Assembly: GCF_003258595.1 (NCBI RefSeq)
Contig: NZ_QHHQ01000005.1
Location: 186,001-250,000 of the forward strand
Origin: Acuticoccus sediminis
GTDB lineage: Bacteria > Pseudomonadota > Alphaproteobacteria > Rhizobiales > Amorphaceae
Length of the DNA: 64,000 bases
Direction of reading: 5' to 3'
Part shown: piece by piece, positions 16,515 through 24,712 of the stretch
Numbering within the stretch: the first letter of the stretch is position 1
Layout: each line of letters begins with the position of its first letter
Notes under the pieces: generated by a model
What the model saw: only the letters and a program-made list of their open reading frames with translations
Database searches by the model: none
Told to the model about the DNA's origin: nothing
Position numbers and translations under genes: made by a program

Positions 16515-17840
16515 ATGGCGCTCATCGACGACCTCCTCGACCTCGCCGAACGCCCCCGCGCGGAACTCCCCGGCGAGGCGCTGGCGATGGCGAGGCTGTC
16601 GCTGGTCGACTGGGTCGTCTGCGGCCGCGCGGCGCTCGACGTGCCGGTGGCGGCCACGTTCCGCGCCTTCGCGGACACCGAGGGCGGGCGCCCCACGGCG
16701 TCGCTCTTCGGCGGCGACCGGACGTCGGCGCGGACGGCCGCGATGGTCAACGCCGTGATCAGCCACGCGCTCGACCTCGACGACACGCACCTCGCGCACA
16801 TCGGCCACCTCTCGGTCGGGATCTACCCGGCTGTGGTGGCGCTCGGCGAGGAGGCGGGCGCGTCGGCCGAGGAGGTCGTCGCGGCCTTCCTGGTGGGTGC
16901 GGAAGGCGCGGTGCGGGTCGGCGTCACGCTGGGCGCGGCGCACTACGACCGCGGCTTCCACCAGACCGGCACCGCCGGCGCGTTCGGCGCGACCATCGCC
17001 GCGGGCCGGATCCTCGGGCTGACGCGGGACGAGATGCGCTCGGCGATCGGCCTCTGCGCCTCGCGCGCAGGCGGGCTCCGCTCGCTCTTCGGCACGATGG
17101 CGAAGCCGTACAACGCCGGCACCGCCGCCTCCAACGGCGTCGAGGTGGCTCGGCTCGCGAAGCTGGGCCTGACCGCGGGCGAGGACGGGCTGTCGGGCCA
17201 CCAGGGCTTCATCCCGACCCACACCGAGGAGGTGGGTGCCCTTCCCGGGCCCGACCGCTTCCTCTTTCTGGACAACACCTACAAGTTCCACGCCTGCTGC
17301 CACGGGCTGCACGCGATGATCGAGGCACTGGGCGAGCGCCCCGCGGGCTTCGGCGCTGCCGAGGTCGCCGGGGTCGAGGTGCGCACCAACCCGCGCTGGC
17401 TGACGGTCTGCGACATCAAGGCCCCGAAGACCGGCGGCGACGTGAAGTTCAGCTACGCGTGGCTCGCGGGGATGGTCCTGCATGACATCCCGACCGGCAA
17501 CGGCCGCCTCTACACCGACGAGCTCGCCGCCGACCCCGTCCTCACCGCGTTCGCCTCGCGGGTGAGCGTCGCCGGCGACGCGGGTCTCGGCGACGGGGCC
17601 GTCGCCGTGACCCTCACCGCACGCGACGGCGCCACCGTCGACCTCGCGCACGACGTCACCGAGCGGCCGACGCCGGAGGCGCTCGAGGCACGGCTCGCCG
17701 TCAAGGCGCGCACGTTGCTGGGACCGGAGGGGGACACACTCGCCGCCAGTCTCGCCGAGGCCGGCCTCTCGGCGGCGGACATCGGCGCAATCCTGCGTGG
17801 CGACCGGGCGGAGCGCGCCTCGCCCCGCGCCGTCGCCTGA
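16515..17840 (+). CDS. MmgE/PrpD family protein
   Basis: 441 residues. N-terminal helical domain containing SHALDLDDTHLAHIGHLS, the hallmark of MmgE/PrpD (2-methylcitrate dehydratase, cis-aconitate decarboxylase and immune-responsive gene 1 relatives). The second domain (from about 265) has HACCHGLHAMIEAL. Known members dehydrate or decarboxylate tricarboxylic acids, but many paralogues have unknown substrates. There is no prpB or prpC nearby, so a methylcitrate cycle role is unlikely. Its place behind the acyl-CoA dehydrogenase and near the CoA-transferase suggests a hydro-lyase-like step in an acid degradation pathway. Confidence 0.85.
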   Translation: MALIDDLLDLAERPRAELPGEALAMARLSLVDWVVCGRAALDVPVAATFRAFADTEGGRPTASLFGGDRTSARTAAMVNAVISHALDLDDTHLAHIGHLSVGIYPAVVALGEEAGASAEEVVAAFLVGAEGAVRVGVTLGAAHYDRGFHQTGTAGAFGATIAAGRILGLTRDEMRSAIGLCASRAGGLRSLFGTMAKPYNAGTAASNGVEVARLAKLGLTAGEDGLSGHQGFIPTHTEEVGALPGPDRFLFLDNTYKFHACCHGLHAMIEALGERPAGFGAAEVAGVEVRTNPRWLTVCDIKAPKTGGDVKFSYAWLAGMVLHDIPTGNGRLYTDELAADPVLTAFASRVSVAGDAGLGDGAVAVTLTARDGATVDLAHDVTERPTPEALEARLAVKARTLLGPEGDTLAASLAEAGLSAADIGAILRGDRAERASPRAVA

Positions 17841-17843
17841 CCG

Positions 17844-18770
17844 TCAGGGGAGGCTCCCCTCCCAGAGGCCGCGGCTCACCAGCTCGTGCACCACCTTCAG
17901 GGTGATCGCCTCGACGGCGCGGCCCGCGCGGCTCAGCACCACGTCGCGGTGGTTGACGAGATGGACCGGGCGGATGAGCACCGGGTCGATGATCCGCGCG
18001 CGCACCAGCTCGCCGCGCGCCACGAGGTCCTGCGTCGCCGCGGGGGCGAAGATCGCATAGCCGGAACCGCGGGCCACCAGCTCCTTGATCTGCGTCATCG
18101 CGTCCATGTCCATGACGACGTTGAGCGTCACGCCGTGGGCCTCCGCGTACCGCTCGATCGTGCGGCGCAGCCCGTTGGAGGGCAGGATCATCTCCACCGC
18201 CTCCAGCGCCTTGAACGGCACGGGCGTGCCCGGATCGGTGTCGAACGGCCAGCTGTCGGGCGCGGAGATGAAGTGCAGCTCCTCGTTGACGAGGTGTGTC
18301 GCGCGCAGGTGGTCGGCGTTCTCGAGGTCGTAGACGATGGCGAGGTCCACCGTGCGGTCGTCGATCCAGCTCTTGATGTAGGTGCTCATCGATTCGATCG
18401 CGCGAAGGCGCACGTGCGGGAGCTCCAGCCGCACCGTCTCGGCAAGGGGGACGGACATCGCCATCGCCGCGGACGGGGGGATGCCGAACGCGACCGTGCC
18501 CTTCACCTCGCCGGAGAGGTTGCGCATCTCCTCGACGCACGCGTCCAGCATGCCGCAGATGCGGCGCGCGTGCTCGACCAGGACCTGCCCCTCCTCGGTG
18601 AGCATCGTGCCGCGGGGCGAACGCTCGACGAGGCGCACGCCGAGTTCCTCCTCCATCCGCCTCAGGTGCTGCGAGAGCGACGGTTGCGCGACCCCGATGG
18701 TATGCGCCGCAACGGAAATCGACCGCGATTCGGCAATCGCGAGGAAGTATCTGAGGTGCCTGAGGTCCAC
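17844..18770 (-). CDS. LysR-family transcriptional regulator
   Basis: 308 residues. The winged helix-turn-helix is at residues 1-60 (HLRYFLAIAESRSISVAAH, QPSLSQHLRRMEEELG), followed by the LysR substrate-binding domain. It is convergent with the MmgE/PrpD gene, four bases separating the stops. It is the only regulator close to the CoA-transferase/acyl-CoA dehydrogenase group and its probable controller. The inducer is unknown. Confidence 0.92.
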   Translation of the reverse strand: MDLRHLRYFLAIAESRSISVAAHTIGVAQPSLSQHLRRMEEELGVRLVERSPRGTMLTEEGQVLVEHARRICGMLDACVEEMRNLSGEVKGTVAFGIPPSAAMAMSVPLAETVRLELPHVRLRAIESMSTYIKSWIDDRTVDLAIVYDLENADHLRATHLVNEELHFISAPDSWPFDTDPGTPVPFKALEAVEMILPSNGLRRTIERYAEAHGVTLNVVMDMDAMTQIKELVARGSGYAIFAPAATQDLVARGELVRARIIDPVLIRPVHLVNHRDVVLSRAGRAVEAITLKVVHELVSRGLWEGSLP

Positions 18771-19082
18771 CGTCTTGCCCTGATCGTTCTATCGTTATCT
18801 CCGGCCCGGGCGGGCCGGACGAGCCTCCTTGCCGGCGGGCGGTCGGGGGGCTCTTCACACTACCTATAGCCGATTGTGCGCACCGGCGCGCGTCTCTCCC
18901 CCAAAACTTCAATGCTTTATCGAACGAAATAAATAAGCCGCGTCGTCTACACCGAAACCAACAGACGGTGAAGTAAACAAAGACGTCGCAGCGTGACAGC
19001 CATCACGAGGGAAGATGTCGGAGGCGCCCATCTTCGGAGTGTCGCCGGATGGACCGGCCACAAGGAAACAAGGTTCCCCAAG
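18771..19082. other. divergent intergenic region, 312 bases
   Basis: Lies between the LysR gene (leftward) and the small secreted protein (rightward). It contains an AT-richer stretch around 18905-18935 (TTTATCGAACGAAATAAATAA), a plausible promoter area, but no box pair I would name. An in-frame upstream ATG at 18993 would add 30 residues to the small protein, but these lack signal-peptide character. Confidence 0.4.
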
Positions 19083-19421
19083 ATGAGCATCAAATCCGTT
19101 CTGATCGCCACTGTCGTCGGCTTCGGCACCATCGCGGGTGCCAACGTCGCGAGCGCCGCCCCGCTGGGCGCACCGGTTGTGAAGGCCGAGGCCGCGGTCA
19201 CGCAGGTCGGCTTCCACCACAAGTCCGGCCACCACGGCCACCACGGCTACAACACCGGCTACGGCTACGTGTATGGCCATGGTTACGGCCACGGGTACAA
19301 GACCCACTACTACGCGCAGCCCTACAAGCGCTGCTACCAGGAGAAGGTCCGCGTGTGGAGCGACCACTACCACGACTGGGTCTATACTTACGAGACCGTC
19401 TGCTACAACCAGTATCACTGA
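19083..19421 (+). CDS. small secreted His/Tyr/Gly-rich protein of unknown function
   Basis: 112 residues. Signal peptide (MSIKSVLIATVVGFGTIAG, cleavage near ASAAP). The mature part opens with a cluster FHHKSGHHGHHGY and repeats of GYG/GHGY, followed by a Cys-containing tail (KRCYQEKVRVWSD ... ETVCYNQYH) with two Cys and aromatic residues. The His clusters could bind Zn, Ni or Cu; the paired Cys could form a disulfide. Similar short YGY-rich exported proteins occur in Hyphomicrobiales without known role. It is a single-gene unit ending in a good terminator. Confidence 0.75.
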   Translation: MSIKSVLIATVVGFGTIAGANVASAAPLGAPVVKAEAAVTQVGFHHKSGHHGHHGYNTGYGYVYGHGYGHGYKTHYYAQPYKRCYQEKVRVWSDHYHDWVYTYETVCYNQYH

Positions 19422-19425
19422 GAGA

Positions 19426-19449
19426 AAGACCCCGCTTCGGCGGGGTCTT
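19426..19449. terminator. bidirectional hairpin terminator
   Basis: AAGACCCCGC-TTCG-GCGGGGTCTT is a perfect 10-bp stem with a UUCG-class tetraloop, between two convergent genes. On the minus strand the stem is followed by TCTC; on the plus strand by CGGCG. It therefore terminates the pseudouridine synthase transcript best and probably both. Confidence 0.85.
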
Positions 19450-19454
19450 CGGCG

Positions 19455-20402
19455 TCAGCCGTCCGGCGAGAGCCCCAGCACGGTGAGGCTCTGCCGGAAG
19501 TGCGGCGAGACCGGCGCGGTCACGTTGAGCGTGCCGCCGTCCGGATGCGGCAGCTCGATCTGCCGCGCGTGCAGGTGGAGGCGGTTCTGGATGCCGCCCG
19601 GCAGCGCCCAGTTCTCGATATTGAAGTACTTCGGATCGCCGATGATCGGCACGCCCATGTGCATGCAGTGTACGCGAAGCTGGTGGGTGCGCCCCGTCAC
19701 CGGCGAGAGCCGCAGGAGCGAGAGCTGGCCGGAGCGGTCGAGCGTCTCGTAGAGGCTGGTCGCGCGCACCGCCTCCTTCGTCTTCTGCGGCAGCACCGCC
19801 ATCTTCTCGGAGTCGTTCGGATCGCGGCCGAGCCAGGTGGAGACCTTGCCCTCCTCCGGCACCGGGTGGCCGCGCACCAGCGCCCAGTAGGTCTTGTGCG
19901 CGTCGCGGCCGCGGAAGCCCTCGGCGAGGTCGGCCGCCGCGCTGCGGGTCCTGGCGACGACGAGGACGCCGGTCGTGTCCCGGTCGAGGCGGTGGACCAG
20001 GCGCGGCTTGCGGCCCTTGCGGTCGCGCCAGGCCTCCAGCATCCCGTCCACGTGCCGCGACACGCCCGAGCCGCCCTGCACGGCGAGGCCGTAGGGCTTG
20101 TTGAGGACGACGAGCGCGTCGTCGCGGTAGATCACCATCGCCTCGAGCGCGGCCGCGTCGCCGCCGAGCGAGCCGGCGGGCGGGGGCATCGTCATCTGCG
20201 GCGGCAGGCGCACGCTCTGCCCGGCCTCGAGCCGCGTCTCCAGCTTCGCCCGCGCACCGTCGACGCGGACCTGCCCGGTGCGCACCACCTTCGACAGCGC
20301 GCCAAGCGGCACGTCCGGGAACGAGCGCCGCAGCCAGCGGTCGAGCCGCATCCCGGCGTCGTCGGGATCCACCTCGACGTGGGAGACCTGCGCCTCGGCC
20401 AT
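19455..20402 (-). CDS. RluA-family pseudouridine synthase (RluC/RluD type)
   Basis: 315 residues from the ATG at 20402 (GGAGG seven bases upstream). N-terminal S4 RNA-binding domain (about 18-65, MRLDRWLRRSFPDV ... VRVDG), then the catalytic domain with the HRLDRDTTG motif whose second Asp is the nucleophile (near 140). It isomerises uridines in 23S rRNA or tRNA. The exact target uridines cannot be assigned from the sequence. Confidence 0.93.
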   Translation of the reverse strand: MAEAQVSHVEVDPDDAGMRLDRWLRRSFPDVPLGALSKVVRTGQVRVDGARAKLETRLEAGQSVRLPPQMTMPPPAGSLGGDAAALEAMVIYRDDALVVLNKPYGLAVQGGSGVSRHVDGMLEAWRDRKGRKPRLVHRLDRDTTGVLVVARTRSAAADLAEGFRGRDAHKTYWALVRGHPVPEEGKVSTWLGRDPNDSEKMAVLPQKTKEAVRATSLYETLDRSGQLSLLRLSPVTGRTHQLRVHCMHMGVPIIGDPKYFNIENWALPGGIQNRLHLHARQIELPHPDGGTLNVTAPVSPHFRQSLTVLGLSPDG

Positions 20403-20620
20403 CAATCATCCTCCAGAATCCGGCCCGCAGCGGGGCGTCGCGGTGACGTCGGCGGCGTCATCGCATAGGGTCCGCCCCAACATGGGGGCGGCCGAGGCCG
20501 CCGTCGATACTTGGGGTGTCGGTTGCGTTCATGCCTCCACCGGGCACCCCAGGTCTATGGAAAACACGTTGTCCCCGCTGCACAACCGGCGCCCGGGCGA
20601 CGAACATGAGGAGTCCGTCC

Positions 20621-21352
20621 ATGTCCGCGAACCCCGCCGCGGCGATGCCCGCGACCCGATCCTCGATCGTACCCCCGATCCGGACAGCGGCCCTGCGATC
20701 GATGCCGCGCGGCGCCCTGCTCGCCCTGTCGCTCATGGCGGCGGCGCTGGTCGCGCCGTTCCCCCTCGCCTCCCCCGCCGCCGCCCAGGACGCCGCCCAG
20801 GACGCTGCCCCGGACGCCGCCGGGACGATGGGCCAGCTCACGACGATCCTGCCGGAGACCGAGACCGACGGTCCCTGGACGGTCGAGAAGACCCCCGCGG
20901 GCTTTACGATGACGAACCGCACCGACGCCAACGCGGTGCGCTACTTCTACGTCAACGCCGGCGAGACCAAGGGCGCGCGCACGGTGAGCGTCGACGTCAG
21001 CGTCGAGCCGCGCGGCACCGGCCCGGCCCTCGCCGGCCTCCTCTACGGCTTCGACGAGGCGACGAAGACCTACTTCATGCTCGTGATCGAGAGCGGCGAG
21101 CGCGTCGGCCTCTACCGCCGCGACCCGAGCGGGATGAAGCGCCTCGCCCAGGCCGGCCTCGGCGTCCTCGGCGGCGGACCCTACCGCCTCGCGATCGCCG
21201 AGGAGGGCGAGTCGGTGGAGATGACCGTCAACGGCAAGTCGCTCGGGACGGCCAAGTCGTCCACCCTCGGCAAGGGCGCGACCGGCATCATCGCCGCCGG
21301 CATCGGCACCTTCGCCTTCAGCGCCTATTCGCTGAGCTCCGCCACGAAATAG
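20621..21352 (+). CDS. exported protein with jelly-roll (LamG/DUF1080-like) domain, function unknown
   Basis: 243 residues from the ATG at 20621, chosen for the GAGGAG seven bases upstream. A long basic n-region precedes a hydrophobic helix (about 31-48) and an AAAQ cleavage site. The mature part, after an Ala/Asp-rich linker, is all-beta in character (ARTVSVDVSVEP, YFMLVIESGERVGLYRR, VEMTVNGKSLG, GIGTFAFSAYSL), as in concanavalin-like glycan-binding modules. No catalytic residues are apparent. It is convergent with crcB, three bases between stops. Confidence 0.65.
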   Translation: MSANPAAAMPATRSSIVPPIRTAALRSMPRGALLALSLMAAALVAPFPLASPAAAQDAAQDAAPDAAGTMGQLTTILPETETDGPWTVEKTPAGFTMTNRTDANAVRYFYVNAGETKGARTVSVDVSVEPRGTGPALAGLLYGFDEATKTYFMLVIESGERVGLYRRDPSGMKRLAQAGLGVLGGGPYRLAIAEEGESVEMTVNGKSLGTAKSSTLGKGATGIIAAGIGTFAFSAYSLSSATK

Positions 21353-21355
21353 CGC

Positions 21356-21733
21356 CTACGACATGGTGGCCCGGACGGCGGCGATCCCGATCGCCGCCGC
21401 GACGACGCACACGACGAGGCTGAGAAGCGCGTAGCCGACCCCCTCGACCCAGCGCCCGCCCTCGATGAGGCGCACCGTCTCGATCGAGAAGGTGGAGAAG
21501 GTCGTGAAGCCGCCGAGCGCGCCGGTGACCACCAGCGCCGTCAGCGCGAGGCGGCCCGACAGCAGCGTCGCCAGCACACCGATGAGAAACGAGCCGAGGA
21601 CGTTGACGGTGAAGGTCGCGTACGGGAGCGCGGCGCCGACGAGACCGCTGATGAGGACGTTGGCCCAGAAGCGCCCGAGCGCACCGACGGCGCCGCCGAG
21701 CGCGACGCAAAGGCTCGCTGCAAAGGGGCTCAT
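21356..21733 (-). CDS. crcB: fluoride efflux transporter CrcB/Fluc
   Basis: 125 residues from the ATG at 21733, the standard Fluc length, with four membrane helices. Conserved GALGRFW near the N-terminus, TFTVNVLGSF and the helix-3 break GGFTTFSTFS, which line the two fluoride pores of the antiparallel dimer. Protects the cytoplasm from fluoride. It overlaps the upstream desaturase-family gene in an ATGA arrangement; no fluoride riboswitch is seen before that gene. Confidence 0.93.
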   Translation of the reverse strand: MSPFAASLCVALGGAVGALGRFWANVLISGLVGAALPYATFTVNVLGSFLIGVLATLLSGRLALTALVVTGALGGFTTFSTFSIETVRLIEGGRWVEGVGYALLSLVVCVVAAAIGIAAVRATMS

Positions 21734-22554
21734 TCGGCGGGCGTCGCCGAGACCGGGCCTGCCACCGCGCCGGGCGTCCGCTTGTCCGCGCGTGCCCTCG
21801 GCATCGGCACGCCGCCGTCCGGCAGCGTCTCCCACCGCTCGACGCCCTCGTCATAGTCGGTGTGCAGCGTGCCGCAGACCCGGTCCCAGAACGAGAAGAA
21901 GTTGGCGTAGTTGTAGTTGAACTTCGAGTGGTGCAGGTCGTGGAACAGGGTGCACACCATCGGCGAGGGCACCCGCGTCCACTTCGACGCGGCGAACTCG
22001 AACCCGGAGTGGCCGATCATCCCGTTGAAGTGGTCGTAGACGCGGTGGCCGACGAGGACCAGCGGCGGGATCGGCAGGATCAGCGGGGCGACGAGGTAGT
22101 AGCTCTGCATCGCCAGCGCGTCGACCATCGAGTCCGAGTAGTTGGACCAGACCGTCGGCGCGACGGAGCGGTGGTGGTATTGGTGGTGCTTGTAGAGCGG
22201 CCCCCAGTGCATCGCCCGGTGCCCCCAGTAGTACCAGGTGTCGTAGGCGAGGATGGAGACGACCGCCATCAGCGGCACCGACCACCAGGACAGCTCCAGC
22301 GGCGCGAACAGCGTCCAGCCGCGGTACTGCGCGTAGAGGCCGCCGGCGAGGCAGAAGCAGGTGCCGAGCAGCGACCAGGCGGACTGGCGGATCTCCTTGC
22401 CGCGGCGCTTCAGCCCGTCCCGGTTCTTCTGGATCCGCCGTTCGGGGTGGCGGAAGCAGTACCAGTTGAAGATCGCGCCGAACGCGAGGTAGGTGCCGAA
22501 GGTGGTCGCGTAGACTGCCGCCCAAACGGCGAGGAACTCCAGGACAGTACGCAT
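21730..22554 (-). CDS. sterol desaturase / fatty acid hydroxylase family membrane protein
   Basis: 274 residues with several membrane helices. The di-iron histidine boxes are present in order: HRAMH (near 113-117), HHQYHH (near 123-128) and HDLHHS (near 207-212). Family members hydroxylate or desaturate sterols, carotenoids, ether lipids or fatty acids with O2. The bacterial substrate here is unknown. It is translationally coupled to crcB. Confidence 0.9.
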   Translation of the reverse strand: MRTVLEFLAVWAAVYATTFGTYLAFGAIFNWYCFRHPERRIQKNRDGLKRRGKEIRQSAWSLLGTCFCLAGGLYAQYRGWTLFAPLELSWWSVPLMAVVSILAYDTWYYWGHRAMHWGPLYKHHQYHHRSVAPTVWSNYSDSMVDALAMQSYYLVAPLILPIPPLVLVGHRVYDHFNGMIGHSGFEFAASKWTRVPSPMVCTLFHDLHHSKFNYNYANFFSFWDRVCGTLHTDYDEGVERWETLPDGGVPMPRARADKRTPGAVAGPVSATPAE

Positions 22555-22645
22555 CGCGTTACACCTCTCTCGCTGGCTCGTACCGACTTAGGGCCGACAG
22601 CGGGGCGAACGCAACCGCGCCGGCGTCGATCAGAGTTGCGTCAAT

Positions 22646-23194
22646 TCAAGGCTCCGCGAATTGCGGCGCATCAAGTTCGGCCAGAACGATCCCCACCCGC
22701 TCCTTCACCGAGACGCGCGGCAGGGTGACGACGGTGTACCCGGCCGCGGGGTACGCCTGCGCGAGGCGCGCATACTCGGAGATCGCCTCGCCGAACCCGT
22801 GCCGCCGCTCGGCGTCGTTCTGGAAGAGCTCCGGCCACGGCGGCGTCAGGAAGACGGTCGTGTGATAGCGCGTCGCCGAAGCGAGCCCGGAAAGCGCGTC
22901 GCCGTCGGTGACGTGGTCGAGGAAGGAGGCGGCATCGACGAGGCCGCGGTCGAAGAAGACCAGCGGTCCGAGACCGTCCACCCGGGCGTGATCGTCCTGC
23001 GCCATCGCGATCGCCCGGTGGGCGAAGGCGACCGGGTCCCGCCAGGGGAGCGTGCCGCCGTCGCTGGCGAGCGCCTCCCGCACGATGCGCCGGCCCGGCT
23101 CCTCCACGGTGGCGTAGCCGCGCGCGGCGAGCGCCTCCAGAAGGGTCGACTTGCCGCCGCCGGAGCAGCCGGAGATGACGACACGGCAGGTCAC
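22646..23194 (-). CDS. AAA-type ATPase / kinase-like P-loop protein
   Basis: 182 residues. P-loop SGCSGGGKST at about 8-17, a VEEPGRRIVREAL segment near 30-42 and a VFFDRGLVD motif near 78, typical of the AAA_28 family related to nucleoside and NadR-like kinases. The start is a GTG whose codon overlaps the stop of rarA (GTGA), so it is translated from the rarA message. Its substrate is unknown. Confidence 0.8.
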   Translation of the reverse strand: MTCRVVISGCSGGGKSTLLEALAARGYATVEEPGRRIVREALASDGGTLPWRDPVAFAHRAIAMAQDDHARVDGLGPLVFFDRGLVDAASFLDHVTDGDALSGLASATRYHTTVFLTPPWPELFQNDAERRHGFGEAISEYARLAQAYPAAGYTVVTLPRVSVKERVGIVLAELDAPQFAEP

Positions 23195-24516
23195 GACTCG
23201 TCCGGCCCTCCCTTGTCCCGGCGCTGGCGCCGCACGCGCGAGAGCTCGTCCATCCGCGCCCGCAGCGAGGCCTCCTTGCCGCGCTCGGTCGGCTCGTAGA
23301 AGCGCTGCGGCTCCAGCCCCTCGGGGAAGTAGTTCTGACCGGAGACGCCGCCGGGGACGTCGTGGTCGTACTCGTAGCCCGCGCCGTAGCCCTCCGAGCG
23401 CATCAGCTTGGTGGGCGCGTTCAAGATGATCTTGGGCGGGTTGAGCGAGGGCGTCTCGGCGACGAAGCGGCGTGCCTTGTTGAATGCCTTGTAGAGGGCG
23501 TTCGATTTGGGCGCGAGCGCGAGGTAGACTGTGATCTCCGCCAGCGCCAGTTCGCCCTCCGGCGTGCCGAGGAACTCGTAGGTGTCGCGCGCGGCGATCG
23601 CCAGCGTCAGCGCATGCGGGTCGGCGAGGCCGATGTCCTCGGCCGCCATGCGCACCAGGCGGCGGGCGAGGTACATGGGGTCCTCGCCGCCCGCGATCAT
23701 GCGCATCAGGTAGTAGAGTGCCGCATCGGGGTCCGAGCCGCGGACCGACTTGTGCAGCGCCGAGATGAGGTTGTAGTGCCCGTCGCGGTCCTTGTCGTAG
23801 GCGGGAGCGCGGCGCTGCAGGATGGCCTGCACCTCCTCGGCCGACAGGACCTCCCCCTCCTCGGCGACGCGGTAGACCTCCTCGGCGAGGGTCAGGATGG
23901 CCCGGCCGTCGCCGTCCGCCATGCGGATGAGGCTGGCCCTGGCGTCCGGCGCGACGGGAAGCGGACCCCGCACGCCCTCGGCGCGGGTGAGAAGGGTCTC
24001 CAGCGCCGCGTCCTCCAGCGGGTGGAAGACGAGCACCTGCGCCCGCGACAGGAGCGCCGAGTTGAGCTCGAAGGACGGATTCTCGGTGGTGGCGCCGACG
24101 AGGGTGATGGTGCCGTCCTCGACGACGGGCAGGAAAGCATCCTGCTGGGCGCGGTTGAAGCGATGGATCTCGTCCACGAAGAGGAGCGTGCCGCGGCCGA
24201 CGCTGCGGGCCCCGCGCGCCGTGTCGAACACCTTCTTCAGGTCCGCGACGCCGGAGAAGATCGCCGAGATCTGCACGAACTCGAGCCGGACGTGATGGGC
24301 GAGAAGGCGCGCGAGCGTGGTCTTGCCGGTGCCGGGTGGTCCCCAGAGGATGAGCGAGCCGATGCGCTCGCCCTTCAGCATGCGCGTGAGCCGGCCCTCG
24401 GGGCCGAGGAGGTGCGGCTGGCCGACGATGTCGGAAAGCTGGCCCGGCCTGAGCTCGTCGGCGAGCGGCCGAGGCGCGGCCTTCTCGAGGCCGGAAGCGG
24501 CGAAGAGGTCGGTCAA
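23191..24516 (-). CDS. rarA: replication-associated recombination protein A (RarA/MgsA)
   Basis: 441 residues from a TTG at 24516, giving the usual N-terminus [21 protein letters not shown]. An ATG at 24567 is in frame but adds residues unlike the family. Walker [10 protein letters not shown] near 59, Walker [10 protein letters not shown], sensor [12 protein letters not shown] and the C-terminal tetramerisation region with LIWK-like helices ([18 protein letters not shown]). RarA acts at stalled forks, binding SSB and unwinding duplex ends. Confidence 0.93.
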   Translation of the reverse strand: MTDLFAASGLEKAAPRPLADELRPGQLSDIVGQPHLLGPEGRLTRMLKGERIGSLILWGPPGTGKTTLARLLAHHVRLEFVQISAIFSGVADLKKVFDTARGARSVGRGTLLFVDEIHRFNRAQQDAFLPVVEDGTITLVGATTENPSFELNSALLSRAQVLVFHPLEDAALETLLTRAEGVRGPLPVAPDARASLIRMADGDGRAILTLAEEVYRVAEEGEVLSAEEVQAILQRRAPAYDKDRDGHYNLISALHKSVRGSDPDAALYYLMRMIAGGEDPMYLARRLVRMAAEDIGLADPHALTLAIAARDTYEFLGTPEGELALAEITVYLALAPKSNALYKAFNKARRFVAETPSLNPPKIILNAPTKLMRSEGYGAGYEYDHDVPGGVSGQNYFPEGLEPQRFYEPTERGKEASLRARMDELSRVRRQRRDKGGPDES

Positions 24517-24712
24517 TTCCAGTCTTTCCGTTGGTCTGTCCCCGGGACGGCACCCCCGACGGGCCATGCCGATCCGCGCGACGCGCCGGTGCGGCGCCGC
24601 GCCATCGGCATGAACAATAGGACAACATCGGCCGGGGATGAAGGGGCGCGTCCGCCCCACCGTCCCGAGAGCGGCGGGGACGTCTCCCGCCCCGCGCCCG
24701 CGGCCGGACGGG

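Noticed and set aside
16515-17840. 2-methylcitrate dehydratase PrpD
   Set aside because: Only the broad MmgE/PrpD family is supported. No prpB, prpC or acnD genes are near.
22555-22645. Fluoride riboswitch before the desaturase-crcB pair
   Set aside because: No conserved riboswitch core could be recognised in the short gap, and crcB is translated by coupling to the previous gene.
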